Shown here in pieces: positions 6,896 to 14,607 of a DNA stretch of 64,000 bases. How positions within the stretch are numbered: the stretch's first letter is position 1; the number at the start of each line of letters is the position of its first letter. This DNA comes from RPQJ01 sp963731105 (lineage in GTDB: Bacteria > Pseudomonadota > Gammaproteobacteria > Steroidobacterales > Steroidobacteraceae), in contig CAVSUM010000016.1 in the NCBI GenBank assembly GCA_963731105.1, positions 1-64,000 of the forward strand, written 5' to 3'. Both the position numbers and the translations under genes were made by a program. Below the pieces are notes generated by a model. The model made no database searches, was not told where the DNA came from, and saw only the letters and a program-made list of their open reading frames with translations.

Positions 6896-8128
6896 CTACG
6901 CCCCGCCGGCATCCCGCGGCAAGCCGCGCTGCAAAATCCCGGCTGCAGGCAGTACGAACTGGCGTGCGCCGCGACGCAGGCGATTCGTGGCGGCGCGCAG
7001 CGTGGCCGGTGCCAGCGGCGGGTCGAGCTGCGTCATGGTGAGCTGGTAGATGCTCTCCTTGGCGGCCGCAAGCGCCGTCGACGCCACCACGCTGCGCCCT
7101 GCCACCAGAAACGTGTCCAGGTCGCCGAATGCAACCAGCATCGGCTTGGGCGCGGCGCGGAAGCGGCGCAACGGCCGGCCACTGAGCCACCGCGACACGT
7201 TGTCGGCTGCGCACTCTCCCATGTCGAGCGCGTGGTACGCCTGCTTCGACAACGGACTCGGCAAGGCGGCTGCATCCCCGATCACGAACACGTTCGCGTG
7301 CCGCCGGCTCTGCAGCGCGGCGGTCACGTCCGCCCATTGCCCCGCCCGGGCAGCCAGTCCGGACGCGCGCAGCAATGGTGCCGGCGCCGAGCCGCCGGTC
7401 CAGATCGTCAGGTCCGAGCGCAGCAGTTCGCCGGAATCGAGGCGCACGCGGCGTGGTGTCACGGCAGTGACTCGCGTGTGCGTCAGCAGGCGAACGTCGA
7501 AAGCTGCACAGTGCGCACGCACCCGCGCATCGAGTGTTGCCGGCATGTCGGGCAGCAGACGCGGGCCCGCCTCGACCAATGTGATGTCGAGCGAACGGCG
7601 CCGGCGCTCGCCACGCAGGATCTCGCCGAGGCCCTCGATGCCCTCCAGGCCGCCGCCTACGATCACGACCTGGGGGCGGTGGGCACGGTCGCCGCGCCGT
7701 CGCAGCCTGGCGATTTCCCGGCCGATTCCGGCGCAATCATCGACGCCCTTGAAGGCCAGTGCGTGTTGCTCCGCGCCGCGCACGCCGAACGTGTCGTGCA
7801 CGCCGCCGACAGCCACGATGCACGCGTCGAACTCGATGCTCCTGCCGCCGGCCAGCAATGCGTTGCCCCGCCGCGCGTCGATGCGCACCACCTCGGCCGT
7901 CACGAAGTGGTGGCCGGCGCGCCTCACCAGCCGCGCGCGCGGCAGGCGCAGGTCGGCAGCACGCTTCACGCCGGACAGCAGCTCGTGGATGTTGGGCAGC
8001 CACTCGAACCACGGGGAGCGGTCGATGACCGTCACGTCGTACCTGCGGTCGAGGTGCTGCGCCGCCGCGATCCCGGCGAAATTGGCGCCCACGATCAAGA
8101 TGCGGGGTTTGACGCGTGGCTTCATCAA
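6896..8128 (-). CDS. NAD(P)/FAD-dependent pyridine nucleotide-disulfide oxidoreductase, NDH-2-like
   Basis: 410 residues with the two-Rossmann layout of type II NADH dehydrogenases. The FAD site ILIVGANFAGIAAA lies near residue 10, the NAD site VVIVGGGLEGIEGL near residue 150, and the second FAD contact VFVIGDAAALPSP near residue 280. NDH-2 enzymes pass electrons from NADH to quinone at the inner membrane face without pumping protons. The C-terminus has no clear membrane helix, so a soluble ferredoxin or sulfide:quinone reductase-like relative cannot be excluded. The frame is intact. The gene is divergent from padR at 8245. Confidence 0.8.
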   Translation of the reverse strand: MMKPRVKPRILIVGANFAGIAAAQHLDRRYDVTVIDRSPWFEWLPNIHELLSGVKRAADLRLPRARLVRRAGHHFVTAEVVRIDARRGNALLAGGRSIEFDACIVAVGGVHDTFGVRGAEQHALAFKGVDDCAGIGREIARLRRRGDRAHRPQVVIVGGGLEGIEGLGEILRGERRRRSLDITLVEAGPRLLPDMPATLDARVRAHCAAFDVRLLTHTRVTAVTPRRVRLDSGELLRSDLTIWTGGSAPAPLLRASGLAARAGQWADVTAALQSRRHANVFVIGDAAALPSPLSKQAYHALDMGECAADNVSRWLSGRPLRRFRAAPKPMLVAFGDLDTFLVAGRSVVASTALAAAKESIYQLTMTQLDPPLAPATLRAATNRLRRGARQFVLPAAGILQRGLPRDAGGA

Positions 8129-8183
8129 TCTGGCTGCCCGTTCCGGAAAGGCGCAGGGTGCCTGATCCGCCCGGCGGTGTCGC

Positions 8184-8227
8184 TTGACGTCCTTGCCATG
8201 GGCATGTACCTTGTTGTCGCAAGGTAC
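8184..8227 (+). promoter_or_regulatory. padR promoter with overlapping palindromic operator
   Basis: TTGACG (8184-8189) and TACCTT (8207-8212) are 17 bp apart and fit -35 and -10 boxes. The -10 lies inside a perfect palindrome, GTACCTTG - TTGTCG - CAAGGTAC (8206-8227), 17 bp before the padR ATG. A PadR dimer bound there would block RNA polymerase, so autorepression is likely (inference). Confidence 0.6.
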
Positions 8228-8244
8228 TATCGCTCAAAAACATC

Positions 8245-8568
8245 ATGGTCGTGGAAACAAAGCTCGCCCCCATCCGCAAGGGACTGCTCGAGTACCTGGT
8301 GCTGAAGATCGTGGGTGCCCGCAGCGCGTACGTCCCCGACATCCTGCGCCGCCTCGCGGGCACAGAGTTCGCCACCCAGGAAGGCACGCTGTATCCGCTG
8401 CTGTCGAAGCTCCGTCGCGAGGACCTCGTCCTTTACGACTGGCAGGAGTCGGACATGGGCCCGCCGCGCAAGTACTATCGCCTCACCGACGCCGGCAAGG
8501 CGCAGCTTGCGGCGCTCGACGACTACTGGAACCTGATCAACCGCACCGTCGCCGACATCGGACACTGA
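8245..8568 (+). CDS. PadR family transcriptional regulator
   Basis: 107 residues, a typical short PadR. Winged-helix features are plain: an N-terminal KGLLEYLVLKIVG helix, the recognition region FATQEGTLYPLLSKLRREDL, then the wing GPPRKYYRLTDAGKAQL. PadR proteins are dimeric ligand-responsive repressors. It is followed after two bases by a PspC-domain gene; PadR-PspC pairs are common and are usually linked to membrane or envelope stress. A perfect palindrome sits between the promoter boxes and the start codon. Confidence 0.88.
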   Translation: MVVETKLAPIRKGLLEYLVLKIVGARSAYVPDILRRLAGTEFATQEGTLYPLLSKLRREDLVLYDWQESDMGPPRKYYRLTDAGKAQLAALDDYWNLINRTVADIGH

Positions 8569-8570
8569 CC

Positions 8571-9160
8571 ATGGAACGCATCTCCGTCACTGCCCGCCTC
8601 AACCGCAGCACGCTCCAGTTCGAGGACGCGGCCTTCCAGCGCCTGCAGGCCTATCTTGCCGAGGCGCGCGGCACGCTCGCCGGCAATCCGGACCAGGACG
8701 AGATCGTCGCCGACCTCGAGCAGGCCGTGGCCGACCAGTGCACGCGACGCCTGCCGCCGGGCCAGTTGGTGGTGTCCTGGCCGTACTGCAGCCGGCGCTC
8801 GACGAGATCGGGTCGGTGCAGGTGCCGGGTCCCGCACCCGCCGCGTCCGGCAGCGCGTATGCGCAGCCAGGTCGCGAAACGTCGCGGCCGCTGCAGCAGG
8901 TCAGCGAAGGTGCCTTGATCGGCGGCGTGTGCACGGGCCTCGCCCGGTACATGGGCGTCAACGTCTGGCTGGTGCGCATTGCCGCAGTGCTGCTGTTGTT
9001 CGCGACCAGCGGCGGCCTCGTCCCGATCTATCTCGTGCTCATGCTGCTGCTGCCCTACGCGCCGCGCTCCGGCGGCAACGCGCAGGTGCGCTGGTTGCCC
9101 GGCAAGTTTCGCGATTGGAATGAGTTCCTGCGCTCGAAGCTGAGCACGACGGCGAGCTGA
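8571..9160 (+). CDS. PspC-domain membrane protein, one frame break
   Basis: The N-terminal part, MERISVTARLNRSTLQFEDA and the following LQAYLAEARGTLAGN, is a soluble helical domain of the kind found on PadR-linked proteins. Near 8765-8785 the frame shifts and then gives GVLAVLQPALDEIGSV, a linker, and a PspC domain: GALIGGVCTGLARYMGVNVW followed by the hydrophobic helix IAAVLLLFATSGGLVPIYLV. The corrected length is about 196 residues. PspC domains sit in the inner membrane and sense stress. It is transcribed with padR. Confidence 0.7.
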
Positions 9161-9166
9161 GGGCGG

Positions 9167-9682
9167 TCAGTCGCGCACGAGATCGAGCAGGTGCAACGAC
9201 ACGGACACGACGTGCAGCACCAGCAGGACGATGAAGCCACGCGCCGCGTACAGGTGATATTCGCGCCACGCCAGGGCGTCGTTCGAGCCTTGCGTCGCGA
9301 GCCACGCGGCGCCCGTGATGCCGGTGATGGCCAGCGCGACCAACAACAACCCTTCGATCAGCCCGAACAGGCCGCCACTCTCCGCTGCCGGGAGGCGCCC
9401 GCGCAGCAGGCCGGCCAGGTCGCTGGCCACGCTGCCGAGACGTTCAGCGGTCACCGGGAAGTACAAGCGCCACTTGCCCTCGCGCGTGCAGGTCCACCCG
9501 TAGGTCAGGCACAGCAGCAACGCCGCGCAGCCGAGGCCGACGTGCGCATAATCGAGCCAGCCCGCCCCCGCCGGGATCCGCCGCAGCATGGCAATCCACG
9601 GGCTCGTCGCGACCAGCCACAGCGCGAGCATCGCAACCACTGCGTGCTGCCGGTTGCCCAGGCGCTCGAGCCGCTCGCTCAT
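9167..9682 (-). CDS. cytochrome b561-like membrane protein
   Basis: 171 residues from the ATG at 9682, chosen because it begins MSERLERLGNRQHAVVAML just before the first helix. Four hydrophobic segments are visible: AVVAMLALWLVATSPW, YAHVGLGCAALLLCLTYG, LIEGLLLVALAITGITGAAW and ARGFIVLLVLHVVSVSLHLL. Histidines in helices 2 and 4 and near HLYAARG could bind two b-type hemes. It follows hemG by 7 bp on the same strand. The pair may couple protoporphyrinogen oxidation or another electron flow to quinone; the partner is not proven. Confidence 0.75.
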   Translation of the reverse strand: MSERLERLGNRQHAVVAMLALWLVATSPWIAMLRRIPAGAGWLDYAHVGLGCAALLLCLTYGWTCTREGKWRLYFPVTAERLGSVASDLAGLLRGRLPAAESGGLFGLIEGLLLVALAITGITGAAWLATQGSNDALAWREYHLYAARGFIVLLVLHVVSVSLHLLDLVRD

Positions 9683-9689
9683 CTTCGGT

Positions 9690-10232
9690 TCAGGCCGGGC
9701 GGCTCGCGGCGAGCGCGGCCACGCTCCCGGCGAAGCGCTGCACATCGTCCCAGTTGGTGAAGACCACCTTGGTGTGCAGGTCCGTAGGCCCCTTGTTGAT
9801 GGTCATGATCAGGCGGATCACGTAGCGGTTGAACAGCCCGTAGCGCTGGTAGTCGAGCTCGCCGCCGAACACTCCGACCAGGCGCGGCTGCCATGGCGAG
9901 CGGTCAAGAAACGCCTTCACGTACGGGTTGGTCGTGGCGCTGTTGCGGGTCGGCTTGCGCGCGATCAGGCTCACGGAGAAGAACGCGCCCGGTTTCGACT
10001 GCAGCATCGCCGCGTGCCGTTGCACGAACTCGAGCACTGCCGGGCTGTGCTTGCCGTGGCGGATGGCCGCGCCGATGACGATCGCGTCGTAGGCGCCAAA
10101 ATCCGGGCTGCCCTCCCCCAGCGGCGCGATGTCCGCTGCGTCGCCTTGCCGAGCGAGCTCGGTACGGATGTGCTCGCAGATACGCTGCGTGTGCCCGTAT
10201 ACCCCGTTGTACAGCAGCAATACCCTGGCCAC
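9690..10232 (-). CDS. hemG: flavodoxin-type protoporphyrinogen IX dehydrogenase
   Basis: 180 residues, the usual HemG size. It has a flavodoxin fold with the FMN phosphate loop LLLYNGVYGHTQRICEHI at the N-terminus, the long insert typical of HemG (KPTRNSATTNPYVKAFLDRS near 110), and an aromatic/basic C-terminal half (GELDYQRYGLFNRYVIRLIM). The enzyme oxidises protoporphyrinogen IX to protoporphyrin IX at the inner membrane using a quinone, the penultimate heme step. The adjacent cytochrome b gene fits a redox role. No other heme genes are in the window. Confidence 0.8.
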   Translation of the reverse strand: MARVLLLYNGVYGHTQRICEHIRTELARQGDAADIAPLGEGSPDFGAYDAIVIGAAIRHGKHSPAVLEFVQRHAAMLQSKPGAFFSVSLIARKPTRNSATTNPYVKAFLDRSPWQPRLVGVFGGELDYQRYGLFNRYVIRLIMTINKGPTDLHTKVVFTNWDDVQRFAGSVAALAASRPA

Positions 10233-10264
10233 TGGTCCGTGCCTCGTGTGAAACCCCGGGGATT

Positions 10265-11182
10265 TTACGCCATGCGGTCGACGAGGTGCCGGGCGAAGCG
10301 CCCGGCTGCACCGGCGCTGTGGTCCAGGAACAGCGACGGCTCGGTCAGCTCGAGCTCCAGCACCACGGGAGCGCCGGTCGAGTCGCGGATCAGGTCGATG
10401 CGCGCATAGACCGGGGGAGCGAATGGGATCGCGGCGTAGGCCGCCGCGGCGATGGCGAGTTCCGCAGCTTCGGCCTCGCGTGGACGGATGTCCTCGGGCG
10501 CGAACAAGCCTTCGACCTGGCCAGCGCCGGCGCGCAGCAGCGGTCCCTTGCGGGCCGCGTGGCTGTATTCGCCGCCGAAGTACAGCACCGCCGTCTCGCC
10601 GTGCTCGTCCACGCGATCGAGGTATGGCTGCAACAGCACGCTGCGATCCGCATCCAGCAGCCTTTCCAGGTGCTCCAGTGCGCGGCCGGCATCATCGCGG
10701 CCGTAGCGCGCGGCGTCGCGCGAGCCGGCGCCGATGGCCGGCTTGACCACGAACTCGCTGAACTCGCCCTCAACGCCGACGCTGCACGCCGTGCCGTCGC
10801 CGGCGAGGAACGCGTCGAGTTCGCGCGGCGCCCACTGCCCGGGCTCGATGAAGCGCGTCGGCACTACGGATACGCCGGCCCGATGCAGGTGCACGAGATA
10901 ATGCTTGTCGGTGTTCCAGCGCACGACCGGCGGCGGGTTCAGCAGCCGCGTGTGCGCAGCGCACCGCTCGCACCAGGCCAGGAACTCCTCGATGCGCTCG
11001 ACGTAGTCCCAGGTCGAGCGCAGCACCGCGGCATCAAAACGGCTCCAGTCCACCGCCGGGTCGTCCCAGCATGGCGTCGCGACGTCGGCACCCGCCTCAC
11101 GCAGCGCGTGGGCGAGCGGCGGCATGTCGGGGTCGAGCGGCAGCGCCTCGCGCGCGGTGACCAACGCAATCCGTAGTTTCAC
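10265..11182 (-). CDS. ATP-grasp domain protein
   Basis: 305 residues from the GTG at 11182; GGAG lies eight bases upstream, and the family start VKLRIALVTAREALPLDPDM is right there. The frame stays open 54 codons further upstream, but that stretch is AT-rich and not family-like. Features of the fold: PVVRWNTDKHYLVHLHRAGV (nucleotide-binding entry), EFVVKPAIGAGSRDA (ATP lysine and glycine loop), YSHAARKGPLLRAGAG, and the Mg-binding end RIDLIRDSTGAPVVLELELT. These enzymes join a carboxylate to an amine through an acyl phosphate. The substrate is unknown; it resembles the glutathione-synthase-like subgroup. Confidence 0.75.
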   Translation of the reverse strand: MKLRIALVTAREALPLDPDMPPLAHALREAGADVATPCWDDPAVDWSRFDAAVLRSTWDYVERIEEFLAWCERCAAHTRLLNPPPVVRWNTDKHYLVHLHRAGVSVVPTRFIEPGQWAPRELDAFLAGDGTACSVGVEGEFSEFVVKPAIGAGSRDAARYGRDDAGRALEHLERLLDADRSVLLQPYLDRVDEHGETAVLYFGGEYSHAARKGPLLRAGAGQVEGLFAPEDIRPREAEAAELAIAAAAYAAIPFAPPVYARIDLIRDSTGAPVVLELELTEPSLFLDHSAGAAGRFARHLVDRMA

Positions 11183-11373
11183 GGCAGTTCTCCGACAAGA
11201 CTTCGGCAGATCATCAGGCTCATTGAATTTCTTCGGTGGCGGCGTATATTCCGGGCCTAGCTTCATGATTTTCTGCAAGATTTCATCTGCAGCTAATCTG
11301 GATTTTACATAAACAATTTGCGCTAAGCCTCTGTCCAGGAACAATTATTTCGGTCGAGGCGCTGGGGTGGACG

Positions 11374-11742
11374 ATGACGGATCACTGGGAACGTCTTCGG
11401 GATGCGGTGGTAGTACTGGCGGGCGGCGGACCGGTGAAGCAGCGGCTCACGGAAGCCTACCAGGGGCACCTGAGGCAGCTTGACCCCGATGACCTGCCCC
11501 GCGAGCTGCGCCCCCCCTTCGAGGCCCTGCTCGCAGCGCTGCAGAACGCGCCACGCACCGGTAGTCTCGATGCGGTTTCGGCAAGCGTGCGCAAGATGTC
11601 CGAGGCCGAGGCCGCGGCTCACTCGCAGGCCGTGGTGCGCATGTTCGCGGACCTGCAGGAACCGACGCCGGGCGCGCGCGCCGGACGGCTGCGTGCAGTG
11701 CCGAGCGACGACGAGATCCCGGCGTTCCTCAATCGAGCTTGA
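11374..11742 (+). CDS. conserved-looking hypothetical protein
   Basis: 122 residues, acidic and helical, starting MTDHWERLRDAVVVLAGGGP and ending DDEIPAFLNRA. There is no signal peptide, membrane segment or catalytic motif. Codon use matches the GC-rich neighbours, and GGGGTGG precedes the ATG. Its last 14 bases overlap the end of the convergent TIR-like gene. Upstream lies an AT-rich stretch of about 150 bp (11201-11345) shared with the divergent ATP-grasp gene; I see no convincing paired -35/-10 in it. Function unknown. Confidence 0.6.
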   Translation: MTDHWERLRDAVVVLAGGGPVKQRLTEAYQGHLRQLDPDDLPRELRPPFEALLAALQNAPRTGSLDAVSASVRKMSEAEAAAHSQAVVRMFADLQEPTPGARAGRLRAVPSDDEIPAFLNRA

Positions 11743-12190
11743 ATTCGATCACGTCGAAGCGCGTCGTCTCTTCATGACGCGCCTGGCGCTTGATCGCGTC
11801 GACCAGCTGTCGCTGGTCCCACGGCACCACCTCGTCGCCGATCTCGAGCACCGCCGGCGCGATGGTCTCGTGGCTGCCGAACGGCTCGAGCACCACCACG
11901 GGCTTGTCGAACGCCTTGGCGCAGTGCAGCTGGAATTCGACCCAATCCAGGTGCTTCCGGTACAGCTGCGCCGGCACCAGCACGACCTCCGCATCGGTGA
12001 TCTGGCGACGCAGGTCGTCACGCACGGCTTCCTTGTCGCCCGCCGGGCGCTGCTCGGGAGTGCTGGTGTTGCGATAAAAGAAGTTTGCCGCGCTCTCGAG
12101 GTACTCGAACACGCGGTGGTAGTCGTCGTCCTCATGGTAGACATGACAGACGAACAGGCGGATCGGGTTCTTCTGCGTTACGCTGCTCAC
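11729..12190 (-). CDS. TIR-like (MTH538/ThsB-type) domain protein
   Basis: 153 residues. It begins with the strand PIRLFVCHVYHEDDDYHRVF and continues EYLESAANFFYRN, then DDLRRQITDAEVVLVPAQLY and AFDKPVVVLEPFGSH. This is the pattern of the TIR-like family (PF08937) in which a flavodoxin-like fold carries an acidic loop after strand 1 and a helix before a VVLVP strand. Relatives include the ThsB sensor of Thoeris anti-phage defence and many stand-alone proteins of unknown role. No ThsA-like NADase or SMC-type partner gene is adjacent, so a defence role is only a possibility. It overlaps the convergent gene by 14 bases. Confidence 0.65.
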   Translation of the reverse strand: MSSVTQKNPIRLFVCHVYHEDDDYHRVFEYLESAANFFYRNTSTPEQRPAGDKEAVRDDLRRQITDAEVVLVPAQLYRKHLDWVEFQLHCAKAFDKPVVVLEPFGSHETIAPAVLEIGDEVVPWDQRQLVDAIKRQARHEETTRFDVIEFKLD

Positions 12191-12291
12191 GGATCCTCCG
12201 TCTGCAGGCTGCCCCCGGGCGATTTGCCCGCCTAGTGTAGCGCAGGCTCCGCCGTACCGGAGGCCGCCCGGACCCGTAAAATCGCGACGCC

Positions 12292-13128
12292 ATGCGCCTT
12301 CTGCTCTACAACATCCGCTACGCCACGGGCACCGGAGCGGCCTTCCACCTGCCCGTTCCCGGGGCCGGCTACCTGCGCAGCAATCCGCGGGTCCTCGAAG
12401 GCATCACCCGCTTCATCAAGGCCGAGGACCCGGACATCGTCGGTCTCGTCGAGATCGACACCGGCTCGATCCGCACCAGCGGCGTCAACCAGGCCGAGGT
12501 GATCGCGAAGTCGTTGGGCCATTACTCGACCTACCAGTGCAAGTACGGCACCAACTCGCTCAACTCGCTGGTGCCGATCGTCAACAAGCAGGCCAATGCC
12601 TTCCTCGCCGCCCCGCGTGTGCGCGGCGAGCGCTTCCACTACTTCGACACCGGCATCAAGCGGCTGATCATCGAGCTCGAGCTCGACAACCTGTGCGTGT
12701 TCCTGGTGCACCTGTCGCTCAAGTTCCGCCACCGCCACGCGCAGCTGCGCCACCTGTTCGAGCTGGTGAAGCGCTCGCCGAAGCCGGTGATCGTGGCGGG
12801 CGACTTCAACACGTTCTGGGGCGAGCACGAGATGGCGCTGTTCATGGAGGCGGCGGGACTCAAGAGCGCCAACCTCGAGCAACTGCCCTCCTACCCGTCG
12901 CGCCGGCCGCGCATGGAGCTCGATTTCATCCTGCACACCAAGGGCATCGAGATCGAGGGTTTCGCAGTGCGCGACGTGACCTTCTCCGATCACCGGCCGC
13001 TGGTGTGCGACTTCCACGTCACCGGCACCGCGCGCTCGCCGCGCGTGCGCCGCGCTGTGCTAACATCGTCCGGATCTGACCAAGAGCCAGGCGGGCCGCA
13101 GCCCGGCACCGGCCGACGGAAGAAATGA
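12292..13128 (+). CDS. endonuclease/exonuclease/phosphatase (EEP) family protein
   Basis: 278 residues. Metal and catalytic motifs of the EEP (DNase I-like) fold are in order: RLLLYNIRYATG (N-terminal Asn), DIVGLVEID (Glu), VHLSLKFRHRHAQL, VIVAGDFNTFWG (Asp-x-Asn) and FSDHRPLVCDF (Asp-His). The enzyme class hydrolyses phosphodiesters in nucleic acids, lipids or second messengers; the substrate is not evident. A low-complexity basic tail follows residue 250. Its stop overlaps the next start as ATGA, so the two genes are translationally coupled. Confidence 0.8.
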   Translation: MRLLLYNIRYATGTGAAFHLPVPGAGYLRSNPRVLEGITRFIKAEDPDIVGLVEIDTGSIRTSGVNQAEVIAKSLGHYSTYQCKYGTNSLNSLVPIVNKQANAFLAAPRVRGERFHYFDTGIKRLIIELELDNLCVFLVHLSLKFRHRHAQLRHLFELVKRSPKPVIVAGDFNTFWGEHEMALFMEAAGLKSANLEQLPSYPSRRPRMELDFILHTKGIEIEGFAVRDVTFSDHRPLVCDFHVTGTARSPRVRRAVLTSSGSDQEPGGPQPGTGRRKK

Positions 13129-14210
13129 GCGACGCCTCGACGCTGGAACTCTCGCTGCTGCGTTCCTTCTCGCCGCTCGACGGCCTGAAGAACGAGAACG
13201 TGCGCGCGCTCGCACGCAAGACCACGCTGCGCGACCTCGCGCAAGGCCGTGTGCTGTTCAAGGAAGGCGACGCCGACAAGCGCACCTACTACCTGGTATC
13301 CGGCGCAGTCGACCTGCTCACCGACGGCCACGTGGTCGGCACCATCCGCGCCGGCACCAGCGACGCGCGCCACCCGCTGGCGCCCGTGCTGCCGCGCCGT
13401 TGCACGGCGCGCGTGGCCACCGACCGCATCGAATACATCTCGATCGACAGCGACCTGCTCGACGTGCTGCTCACCTGGGACCAGACCGGCACCTACGAGG
13501 TCGGTGAGCTGCAGGCCGGTGGCGTCGCGGGCGACGACTGGATGACGCTGCTGCTGCAGAGCCGGGCGTTCCACAAGATCCCGCCAGCCAACCTGCAGGC
13601 GGTGTTCATGCGCATGCAGCGGATGAGCTACGCCGCGGGCGACAACGTGATACGCCAGGGCGACGAGGGCGACTATTTCTACGCGATCGTCTCGGGACGC
13701 TGCCTGGTGACGCGCGAGACCCCGCTCAACCGCGAGGGCATCAAGCTCGCGGAGCTCGGCATGGGCGACACGTTCGGCGAGGAATCGCTGATCTCGGGCG
13801 CCAAGCGCAATGCCACCGTCACCATGGCCACCGACGGCGTGCTGATGCGCCTCGGCAAGGACGATTTCAACACGCTGCTGAACGAGCCCATGCTGCACTG
13901 GGTGGGCTATGACGAGGCCATGGCGATCGTGGCCGGCGGCGGCCGCTGGCTCGACGTGCGGCTGCCGAGCGAGTTCGAGCACTGCCACTTCGAGGCGGCG
14001 ATCAACGTGCCGCTGTACTTCGTGCGGCTGAAGCTCAAGACCCTCGAGCAGGGCGTCCCTTACGTGGTGTGCTGCGACAACGGCCGGCGCAGTTCCGCCG
14101 CCGCCTACGTCTTGAGCGAGCGCGGCTTCGACACCTGCGTGCTGCGCGGCGGCATCGCCGAGACGGAGCTCGCCGAGGCGCTCAACTCCTCAGGCACCGG
14201 CGGCGGCTGA
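13125..14210 (+). CDS. double cyclic-nucleotide-binding domain and rhodanese protein
   Basis: 361 residues. Two cNMP-binding (CRP-like) beta-roll domains lie at about 10-125 and 147-262. The second is canonical (GDNVIRQGDEGDYFYAIVSG, then GDTFGEESLISGAKRNATVT); the first lacks the usual RxA phosphate arginine loop (a SDARHPLAPVLPRR stretch is in its place). A rhodanese domain follows (about 262-355) with the loop CDNGRRS at residues 317-323, so the catalytic cysteine is present. There is no helix-turn-helix. The layout suggests that cAMP, cGMP or c-di-GMP binding gates a sulfur- or phosphate-handling cysteine. Coupled to the upstream EEP gene. Confidence 0.82.
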   Translation: MSDASTLELSLLRSFSPLDGLKNENVRALARKTTLRDLAQGRVLFKEGDADKRTYYLVSGAVDLLTDGHVVGTIRAGTSDARHPLAPVLPRRCTARVATDRIEYISIDSDLLDVLLTWDQTGTYEVGELQAGGVAGDDWMTLLLQSRAFHKIPPANLQAVFMRMQRMSYAAGDNVIRQGDEGDYFYAIVSGRCLVTRETPLNREGIKLAELGMGDTFGEESLISGAKRNATVTMATDGVLMRLGKDDFNTLLNEPMLHWVGYDEAMAIVAGGGRWLDVRLPSEFEHCHFEAAINVPLYFVRLKLKTLEQGVPYVVCCDNGRRSSAAAYVLSERGFDTCVLRGGIAETELAEALNSSGTGGG

Positions 14211-14247
14211 CAGGGATCGGGCTTGGGTCCCGGCCGGGACCCGCGCC

Positions 14248-14607
14248 TCACATCGTATGCGTGGGCTTGTCGCCGCCGAGCGCGCCGGCGAGGTACGACT
14301 CGATCTTGCGCTGGGTGTTGCCGCGGTCCTGCTCGCTGAACTGCACGCCGATGCCCGCGGTGCGCTTGCCCTGCGCACCCTTCGGCGTCATCCAGATCAC
14401 GCGGCCGGCGACCGGCAGCTTCTCGTCCTCGCCCATCAGGTTGAGCAGCATGAACACCTCGTCGCCGAGGCGGTAATTGCTGCTGGTCGGGATGAACAGG
14501 CCGCCGTTCTTCACGAACGGCATGTAGGCGAGGTACAGCGCGCTCTTGTCCTTGATGGTGAGCGTCAGCAGTCCAGGCTTGTTCGGTTGCCGTGTCACGG
14601 GACCCAT
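14248..14607 (-). CDS. pilZ: PilZ domain protein, type IV pilus assembly type
   Basis: 119 residues. The single PilZ domain has the strand block LLTLTIKDKSALYLAYMPFV, the motif NGGLFIPT and the end GKRTAGIGVQF. As in the founding PilZ of Pseudomonas, the RxxxR and (D/N)xSxxG c-di-GMP contacts are not clear, so it may act without binding the messenger. It follows holB directly: the holB stop and pilZ start share one base (TGATG). The same holB-pilZ order is known in Pseudomonas. Role: pilus assembly through PilB/FimX-type partners (family knowledge). Confidence 0.82.
   Translation of the reverse strand: MGPVTRQPNKPGLLTLTIKDKSALYLAYMPFVKNGGLFIPTSSNYRLGDEVFMLLNLMGEDEKLPVAGRVIWMTPKGAQGKRTAGIGVQFSEQDRGNTQRKIESYLAGALGGDKPTHTM

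Noticed and set aside
11183..11344. A 54-residue N-terminal extension of the ATP-grasp protein
   Set aside because: The extension is AT-rich and unlike the family; the GTG at 11182 has a good ribosome site and gives the conserved start.
11729..12190. A Thoeris defence locus
   Set aside because: No ThsA-type SIR2/SLOG or membrane effector gene is adjacent; the neighbours are an ATP-grasp, an unknown small gene and an EEP nuclease.
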